Shown here in pieces: positions 30,260 through 35,253 of a DNA stretch of 35,253 nt. The notes beneath the pieces were generated by a model, which saw only the letters and a program-made list of their open reading frames with translations, was not told the DNA's origin and searched no databases. This DNA comes from Acidimicrobiaceae bacterium. Lineage in GTDB: Bacteria; Actinomycetota; Acidimicrobiia; Acidimicrobiales; Aldehydirespiratoraceae. The position numbers were made by a program, and so were the translations under genes. Position 1 is the stretch's first letter; each line of letters starts with the position of its first letter. The stretch covers positions 2,076 through 37,328 of the forward strand of contig NZNH01000084.1 in the NCBI GenBank assembly GCA_002694825.1. The letters are read 5' to 3'.

Positions 30260-31810
30260 TTGTACCCCGGACATCACGCTGCGACCCGACCTGATCACCC
30301 GGCCATCGTCATGGCCGACACCGACGAGGTCATCACCTACGCCGAACTCGACGAGGAGGCCAACCGCCTCTCGAACCTGTTCCGCGACATCGGACTGAAG
30401 CCAGGCGACCACATCGCCTTCTGCCTCGAGAACAACGCCCGCTTCCTCGTGCTGTGCTGGGGCGCGCACTACGCCGGACTCGTCTACACCGCGATGAGCA
30501 GCCGCCTCACCACCGACGAGATGGCGTACATCATCGACAACTGCGGGGCGAGGGTCTTCATCACCTCGCCGTACAAAGCCGACCAGGCTGCGGAGTTGCG
30601 CGACCAGATGCCCAACGTCGAGCTGCGGCTCTCGATGGGAGGCGCAATCGACGGCTACGACTCCTACGAGGACGCCGTCGCCAACGCCTCGCCCACCCCG
30701 CTCGAGCACCGCACCGCAGGCATGGACATGCTCTACAGTTCCGGCACGACCGGCCGACCTAAGGGAGTGCTCCCGACCGTTCCCGAGACACCGCTCGAGG
30801 AGTCCGGTACCGGTGTCGCAGGTCTGCTCTCCCTCCTCTTCGGGGCCAACGAGGAGTCGCGCTATCTCTCGCCGGCGCCGCTCTACCACGCTGCCCCGCT
30901 GCGATTCACCATGGGCACGCATGTCACCGGCGGCACCGTCGTCGTGATGGAGCGGTTCGACCCGGTCGACTACCTCCGCCTGATCGAAGAACACCGCATC
31001 ACGATCTCCCAGGTCGTTCCCACGATGTTCGTTCGGATGCTCAAGCTCGACGAGGAAACCCGCAACACCTACGACACCTCCTCGCTCAACGTCTGTGTCC
31101 ACGCCGCTGCGCCGTGCCCGGTCGAGGTCAAGCGCAAGATGATCGACTGGTGGGGGCCGGTCATCCACGAGTACTACGCCGGTACCGAAGGCAACGGCTT
31201 CGTGTACTGCAACAGCGAACAGTGGCTCGCTCATCCCGGCACCGTCGGCTCCGCCGTGCTCGGCGTGATCCACATCGTCGGAGAGGACGGTGAAGAGGTG
31301 CCCATCGGCGAAGAGGGCACGATCTACTTCGAGTCCGACACCCAATTTGAATACCACGGCGATCCGGAGAAGACGCAGGGCTCACGCCTCGCGAACGGCT
31401 GGTCGACCCTCGGCGACGTCGGCAAGGTCGACGAGGACGGCTTTCTCTACCTCACCGACCGCAAGGCGTACATGATCATCACCGGCGGCGTGAACGTGTA
31501 CCCGCAGGAAGCGGAGAACGTCCTCACCATGCACCCGAAGGTCGCCGACGTCGCCGTCATCGGTGTACCCAACGAGGACTTCGGCGAAGAGGTGAAGGCA
31601 GTCGTGCAGCCGGTCGAGATGCCGACCGACGACGACGCGGCATCGGCGCTCTCCCGGGAGCTGATCGCCTACTGCAAGGAACAACTCGCCGACGTGAAGT
31701 GTCCGCGATCGGTCGACTTCAGAGAAGAACTGCCTCGTCACCCCACCGGCAAGCTCTACAAGCGCCTGCTGAAGGACGAGTACTGGGCCGACGCCGGCCG
31801 CTCGATCTGA
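30260..31810 (+). CDS. AMP-forming acyl-CoA synthetase (FadD-like), second copy
   Basis: A 516-residue ANL-superfamily ligase from TTG 30260, chosen on the strong ribosome site upstream. The ATP loop YSSGTTGRPKG is at 159-169, then YYAGTEGNGF, LGDVGKVDEDGF, MIITGGVNVYPQEAE and Lys498 in HPTGKLYK. It shares long blocks with the synthetase at 12162-13655 and is slightly longer. It would make acyl-CoA from a carboxylate, ATP and CoA. The frame continues upstream to 29606 inside the SDR gene, which is discounted. It is convergent with the copy B amidohydrolase-like gene, 45 bp apart. Together with mutAB nearby, a propionyl- or branched acyl-CoA route is plausible but not shown. Confidence 0.9.
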   Translation: MYPGHHAATRPDHPAIVMADTDEVITYAELDEEANRLSNLFRDIGLKPGDHIAFCLENNARFLVLCWGAHYAGLVYTAMSSRLTTDEMAYIIDNCGARVFITSPYKADQAAELRDQMPNVELRLSMGGAIDGYDSYEDAVANASPTPLEHRTAGMDMLYSSGTTGRPKGVLPTVPETPLEESGTGVAGLLSLLFGANEESRYLSPAPLYHAAPLRFTMGTHVTGGTVVVMERFDPVDYLRLIEEHRITISQVVPTMFVRMLKLDEETRNTYDTSSLNVCVHAAAPCPVEVKRKMIDWWGPVIHEYYAGTEGNGFVYCNSEQWLAHPGTVGSAVLGVIHIVGEDGEEVPIGEEGTIYFESDTQFEYHGDPEKTQGSRLANGWSTLGDVGKVDEDGFLYLTDRKAYMIITGGVNVYPQEAENVLTMHPKVADVAVIGVPNEDFGEEVKAVVQPVEMPTDDDAASALSRELIAYCKEQLADVKCPRSVDFREELPRHPTGKLYKRLLKDEYWADAGRSI

Positions 31811-31855
31811 GCCCTTCGCAGCCGTGGTCCGGGGTGATCGTCAGGCTGCGTGGCA

Positions 31856-32719
31856 TCAGTCGATCTTCAGGATCCGGGCCGCGTTGTCGCGCAAGAACTT
31901 CGGCCAGACATCGTCGTTGAAGCCGACGTGTTGCATGTCGCCCATGATCCGCTCGAGCGACAGGCCCATCGGGAAGTAACCGGCGTAGATGATCTTGTCG
32001 GCGCCGCGAGTGTTGGCGTAGTCGATGATCGACTGGGGGTAGTACTTCGGGGCAAAGGCCGAGGTCGAGTAGTGGAGCCCCGGCCACTTGAGCATGAGCT
32101 TGACGATCAGATCGTCCCACGGCTCACACCCGTGGCGGGTCACGAAGGTGAGCTCGGGGAAGTCGTACATCACCTGGTCGATGCGCTCGACGAGCTGTGG
32201 GCTCATCGGCAGGCGGGGGCCGGGCACGCCGGCGCATACGAAGATCGGGATGTCGAGTTCACAGCACGTCGAGTAGATCGGGTAGTACAGCGGGCTGTCG
32301 ATCGGGACCTGGGGCGTACAGCCCACCGGGAAGGTCCCGACGGCCTTGATGTCCCACTCGTCCTTCAGTCGGCGGATCTTGCGGACCTCGCCCATCACGT
32401 CGTTGGGGTCGACATTGGCCTGCGGGATGAAACGGTCGGGATGTTCGGTGAGGGCGCGTTGGCTCTGCTCGCCCTCACACCCGATCAGGCCGTACTCGAT
32501 ACCGAAGCGGTCCATCTCGCCGAGGGTGACCTCGATCGGGTCGGCGTCGCTGCCGTAGAGCTCCTTCGGCACATTCTTGAACATGTACTCGACGGGGAAC
32601 TCGAAGTCGGTCGACTCGCCGTCCTTGAGCTGGTTCCTGATGAAGTCGTAGACGGCGAAGTCCTTGTCGGGAAACCCGATCATGGTGTCGATCACGCCGA
32701 TTCCGGATGGTGGAGCCAT
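31856..32719 (-). CDS. Amidohydrolase-2-fold protein lacking canonical metal ligands (copy B)
   Basis: A 287-residue paralog of the protein at 3284-4186. The first 120 residues differ considerably, but from DIPIF onward the two are nearly identical, including VERIDQVMYDFPELTFVTRH, KLMLKWPGLHYSTSAFAPK and DYANTRGADKIIYAGYFPMG. The metal-site changes are the same: Met13 and Gly15 at the HxH positions (IDTMIG), Cys162 for His, Tyr248 for Asp, with only His196 kept. ATG 32719 is supported by TACGGT ending 7 nt upstream. It is divergent from mutA across 65 bp that holds both promoters, suggesting shared control. A lyase or hydratase on an acyl-CoA-derived compound is a guess; no activity can be assigned. 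Confidence 0.8.
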   Translation of the reverse strand: MAPPSGIGVIDTMIGFPDKDFAVYDFIRNQLKDGESTDFEFPVEYMFKNVPKELYGSDADPIEVTLGEMDRFGIEYGLIGCEGEQSQRALTEHPDRFIPQANVDPNDVMGEVRKIRRLKDEWDIKAVGTFPVGCTPQVPIDSPLYYPIYSTCCELDIPIFVCAGVPGPRLPMSPQLVERIDQVMYDFPELTFVTRHGCEPWDDLIVKLMLKWPGLHYSTSAFAPKYYPQSIIDYANTRGADKIIYAGYFPMGLSLERIMGDMQHVGFNDDVWPKFLRDNAARILKID

Positions 32720-32726
32720 GGCGGCG

Positions 32727-32732
32727 ACCGTA
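32727..32732 (-). promoter_or_regulatory. Candidate -10 TACGGT for the copy B amidohydrolase gene
   Basis: TACGGT on the minus strand ends 7 nt before ATG 32719. With the opposite hexamer at 32771-32776 it leaves 38 bp between divergent -10 elements, so their -35 regions must overlap. Confidence 0.45.
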
Positions 32733-32770
32733 ATCGGATCGTCGACTTCGGGACCAAAACGTCGTCGGCG

Positions 32771-32776
32771 TAGGCT
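32771..32776 (+). promoter_or_regulatory. Candidate -10 TAGGCT for the mutA operon
   Basis: TAGGCT ends 8 nt before ATG 32785, with no ribosome site in the gap. It is probably the start of a leaderless mutA-small protein-mutB message. Confidence 0.45.
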
Positions 32777-32784
32777 GACCGGCG

Positions 32785-34557
32785 ATGACGAACGACGACC
32801 GGTTCCGGCTCGACCGGATCCCTGCCACCGAGGACGACTGGCGCGACGCCGTCGACGGCGTGCTCAAGGGGCGCCCGTTCGAGAAGGTGCTGGTGAATCA
32901 GACCGCCGGTGGCCTCGACATTCAGCCGCTGTACGCCCCGGCCTCCACCGAACCGATCCTGCCCGTCGATCCTCATCGCGTCGCCTACGGGTGGGATATC
33001 CGGCAGCGGCACGAGGCGACCTCGCCCTCGGTGTGCCAGGCGGCGGTGCTCGACGATCTCGAACACGGCGTCACCTCGATCGAACTCGGCACGCCGGCCA
33101 CGGCCTGGGGCCTCGATGAACTCCGTGACGCCTTGGAAGGCGTGCTGCTCGATATCGCGCCCGTCGTGCTCGCGCCGCATACCGACCTGGGCTCGGCCCG
33201 AGCCCTCGTGGATCTTCTCGACGAACGCGGCGATGCCCTCACGAGCCGCTGTTGGCTCGGCCTCGACCCGATCGGGGCCTACGCCCGAAGCCATTCCGTT
33301 GGTGCGGTCGACCAGGTCGCCGAATTTGCCGCGTCGATCGCCGACACGCACCCAAACGTCGTTGCATGCACGATCGACACGACCCGGTACGTCGATGCCG
33401 GCGCCGATGAAGTGCAGGAGATCGCCTGGATGCTCGCTACCGGCGTGGCGATGCTTCGATCGCTCGAAGCCGCTGGCCTTCCGGTCGAGCGGGCCGCTGC
33501 CACCATCGGCTTCCGGGTTGCTGCGGATGCCGATCAGTTCCTCACGATCGCCCGGCTGCGAGCGGCCCGATCCCTGTGGGGTTCGGTACTCGCCGCCTGT
33601 GGAGTCGACACCCACCCGTCGCGATTCCACGCCGTCACGTCGCCGGCGATGTTCTCGCGCCGCGATGCGGCGGTGAACATGCTCCGCTCGACGTCGGCGG
33701 CGTTCGGCGCTGGTGTCGGCGGCGCCGACTCGGTGACCGTCCTGCCGTTCGACGGCTCCGACTCCACGCTCGCTCGCCGGAACGCCCGCAACATCCATCA
33801 CCTGCTGATCGAGGAGTCCGGTGTCAACCGTCTCGTCGACCCGGCCGCCGGTTCCGGCTTCGTCGAGTCGCTCACGGACCGCCTCTGCGAAGCCGCCTGG
33901 TCGACCTTCCAGCAGGTGGAGGCCGATGGTGGCATGGTCGTCGCCCTCGAGTCCGGTGCGGTGGAGACGGCGATCGATGCGGCGTGGTCGGCTCGTCTCG
34001 AACGTCTTGCGACCCGCAAGGAACCGGTCACCGGGGTCTCGGAGTTCCCCGACGATGCCCCCGGTGCCGTGATCCCCGAGCCCGTCGACGGGTTCCCGGT
34101 CCGCCGGCCCGCTGCGCCGTTCGAGACGTTGCGCGATGCCGCCGATGGGGCCCGCGAAACCGGCGGATCACCGGCCGTTCACCTCGCTGCTCTTGGTTCA
34201 CTCGCCGATCACACCGCCCGTTCGACCTGGATCACGAATTTCTTGGCCGTCGGCGGTCTCGATGCGATCGGTGGCGATGCCGATGGGGCAGCATCCGCAG
34301 CTGACGCCGTCGCCGCTTTCGAGCAGGCGGGCGCATCGGTTGCCGTGCTGTGCTCGTCGGATCCGGTTTACGCCGAACTGGCCGTCCCGGCGGCCACGGA
34401 GCTGAAAGCGGCCGGTGCGGATTTCGTAGCTCTCGCCGGTCACCCGGGCGAACGTCGTGACGAGCTGGCGGCGGCGGGCGTCGACGCCTTCTTCCATGTC
34501 GGCGTCGACGTGCTGGCGGCGCTCACCGACCTGCATGAACGTCTGGGGGTGCGCTGA
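32785..34557 (+). CDS. mutA: Methylmalonyl-CoA mutase small subunit
   Basis: A 590-residue beta subunit of heterodimeric methylmalonyl-CoA mutase, which with MutB interconverts methylmalonyl-CoA and succinyl-CoA. The N-terminal region LDIQPLYAP ... VDPHRVAYGWDIRQRHE matches the mutase TIM-barrel domain, and blocks such as NMLRSTSAAFGAGVGGADSV, RRNARNIHHLLIEESGVNRL and DPAAGSGFVESLTD are the family core. The C-terminal domain (about 465-590) has the B12-domain fold pattern but no DxHxxG, as expected for the non-cobalamin-binding small subunit. Its stop overlaps the next gene's start (TGATG at 34555-34559). It functions in propionate and odd- or branched-chain catabolism. Confidence 0.95.
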   Translation: MTNDDRFRLDRIPATEDDWRDAVDGVLKGRPFEKVLVNQTAGGLDIQPLYAPASTEPILPVDPHRVAYGWDIRQRHEATSPSVCQAAVLDDLEHGVTSIELGTPATAWGLDELRDALEGVLLDIAPVVLAPHTDLGSARALVDLLDERGDALTSRCWLGLDPIGAYARSHSVGAVDQVAEFAASIADTHPNVVACTIDTTRYVDAGADEVQEIAWMLATGVAMLRSLEAAGLPVERAAATIGFRVAADADQFLTIARLRAARSLWGSVLAACGVDTHPSRFHAVTSPAMFSRRDAAVNMLRSTSAAFGAGVGGADSVTVLPFDGSDSTLARRNARNIHHLLIEESGVNRLVDPAAGSGFVESLTDRLCEAAWSTFQQVEADGGMVVALESGAVETAIDAAWSARLERLATRKEPVTGVSEFPDDAPGAVIPEPVDGFPVRRPAAPFETLRDAADGARETGGSPAVHLAALGSLADHTARSTWITNFLAVGGLDAIGGDADGAASAADAVAAFEQAGASVAVLCSSDPVYAELAVPAATELKAAGADFVALAGHPGERRDELAAAGVDAFFHVGVDVLAALTDLHERLGVR

Positions 34558-34724
34558 TGGGAAATGCCGAGAAGCTCGGATGGTCGTTCTTCGTGCTCGG
34601 CTCGTTGGTCTTCACCGCCGCTGGGATCGTGAACGGTGACTGGTGGACCTTCGTCGGGGGTCTGCTCTACGTGATCGGGTGTGCGGCCTTGCTCCGCAGC
34701 GCCACCGAGGGGAGTGCGTCATGA
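34557..34724 (+). CDS. Two-helix small membrane protein between mutA and mutB
   Basis: A 55-residue frame starting at ATG 34557, whose first base is the last base of the mutA stop. Its own TGA (34722-34724) overlaps the mutB ATG at 34721. Translation gives [20 protein letters not shown] and continues to a hydrophilic end [10 protein letters not shown]. Two hydrophobic segments (about 8-25 and 29-47) separated by NGD form a membrane hairpin. Coupling on both sides and use of typical GC-rich codons argue that it is real. I do not recognise the family, and mutA and mutB are usually directly adjacent in actinobacteria. It might anchor the mutase complex or be a coupling device; the function is unknown. 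Confidence 0.75.
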   Translation: MGNAEKLGWSFFVLGSLVFTAAGIVNGDWWTFVGGLLYVIGCAALLRSATEGSAS

Positions 34725-35253
34725 GTTCGATTCCGAATTTCGCGTCCGTGCCCCGCCCTGCCGGCACGGCGGCGCCGTCCGGTGCCGACCTCGATGCCTG
34801 GCGGACGCCAGAGGGCATCGACGTTCCCGCCTCACTCGACGCCGACACCAACACCGACCTCGCCTTCCCCGGGACCTTCCCCGGGCTGGCGCCCTTCGTC
34901 CGTGGTCCGTACCCGACGATGTACGTCAATCAGCCGTGGACGATCCGTCAGTACGCCGGGTTCTCCACCGCCGAGGAGTCCAACGCCTTCTACCGGCGCA
35001 ACCTTGCGGCTGGCCAGAAGGGTCTGTCGGTCGCCTTCGATCTCGCCACCCACCGCGGCTATGACTCCGACAATCCACGGGTGACCGGCGACGTCGGCAT
35101 GGCTGGTGTGGCGATCGACTCGATCCTCGACATGCGGCAACTCTTCGACGGCATCCCACTCGACAAGATGAGCGTGTCGATGACCATGAACGGTGCGGTG
35201 CTGCCGATCCTCGCCCTCTATGTGGTGGCGGCCGAGGAACAGGGCGTCGCTCC
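34721..35253 (+). CDS. mutB: Methylmalonyl-CoA mutase large subunit (partial, N-terminal 177 residues)
   Basis: The cobalamin-binding alpha subunit, cut by the window end. After a short N-terminal arm, the sequence from [20 protein letters not shown] through [40 protein letters not shown] and [18 protein letters not shown] follows the classical MutB barrel, including the Tyr in PYPTMY that lies over the active site in the Propionibacterium enzyme. The B12-binding C-terminal domain is outside the window. The ATG overlaps the stop of the small membrane protein gene, so all three are coupled. Confidence in identity is very high even though it is truncated. Confidence 0.95.
   Translation, partial: MSSIPNFASVPRPAGTAAPSGADLDAWRTPEGIDVPASLDADTNTDLAFPGTFPGLAPFVRGPYPTMYVNQPWTIRQYAGFSTAEESNAFYRRNLAAGQKGLSVAFDLATHRGYDSDNPRVTGDVGMAGVAIDSILDMRQLFDGIPLDKMSVSMTMNGAVLPILALYVVAAEEQGVA

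Noticed and set aside
31817-31850. CGCAGCC/GGCTGCG 7-bp inverted repeat between convergent genes as a bidirectional terminator.
   Set aside because: The loop is 20 nt and neither side has a T tract; such repeats are expected by chance at this GC content.
1-35253. CRISPR arrays, tRNA/rRNA genes, transposases, integrases, toxin-antitoxin or phage-defence genes.
   Set aside because: I looked through both strands and saw none; the coding content is metabolic and gene spacing leaves little unexplained sequence.

Overview
The window is GC-rich, densely packed double-stranded bacterial chromosome with many GTG/TTG starts and ATGA/GTGA start-stop overlaps. The gene set points to an actinobacterium, and by inference a marine or soil Acidimicrobiia-like lineage: an Rv3520c-type F420-dependent oxidoreductase, a mycobacterial-type CysQ phosphatase, actinobacterial-type LeuA with a leader-peptide attenuator, an SCO6745/SalK-like protein, a DUF3048 lipoprotein, and heterodimeric MutA/MutB. 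No rRNA, tRNA, CRISPR array, insertion sequence or phage gene was seen. All of it reads as ordinary chromosome rich in lipid/acyl-CoA and oxidoreductase genes.

Layout. (1) 1-4186, minus strand: a run of amidohydrolase-like protein, PAC2-family protein, PrmA-like methyltransferase, AhpD-like protein, alpha/beta hydrolase and a truncated HotDog thioesterase. (2) 4242-6572: an alpha/beta hydrolase meets, tail to tail with zero spacing, an alkaline-phosphatase-superfamily enzyme whose two halves are in swapped order. (3) 6636-8578: leuA preceded by a complete leucine attenuator (promoter, 12-residue peptide with four consecutive Leu codons, alternative hairpins, terminator). (4) 8696-12104: luciferase-like monooxygenase, SCO6745-like protein, then divergent InhA-like and PhyH-like genes. 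(5) 20531 down to 12162, minus strand: a seven-gene run of aldose epimerase, SDR, iron alcohol dehydrogenase, glutamine-synthetase-like ligase, FAD monooxygenase, coiled-coil VanY-type peptidase and acyl-CoA synthetase. (6) 20611-24705, plus strand: F420 oxidoreductase, methyltransferase and CysQ overlapping, then an SRPBCC-like protein and a DUF3048 lipoprotein. (7) 24756-28721: thiolase with a palindrome in its promoter, DUF3237 gene, and a divergent molybdopterin oxidoreductase. (8) 28741-32719: GNAT, an SDR with an altered active site, a second acyl-CoA synthetase, and a second copy of the amidohydrolase-like gene. (9) 32785-35253: mutA, an unannotated 55-residue two-helix membrane protein, and the start of mutB.

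The strongest observations are: the circularly permuted phosphodiesterase; the leucine attenuator, which appears to start from a leaderless peptide; the tiny membrane protein translationally coupled to both methylmalonyl-CoA mutase subunits; the pair of amidohydrolase-fold paralogs that have lost nearly all metal ligands in the same way; and a recurring TANNNT hexamer 6-9 nt before start codons at twelve genes, indicating that leaderless transcription is common here.

Functionally, acyl-CoA synthetases, thiolase, PhyH, thioesterase and methylmalonyl-CoA mutase fit catabolism of branched or odd-chain lipids or sterols. The glutamine-synthetase-like ligase with iron alcohol dehydrogenase suggests amine or amino-alcohol use. 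These pathway links are inferences from gene families and adjacency.
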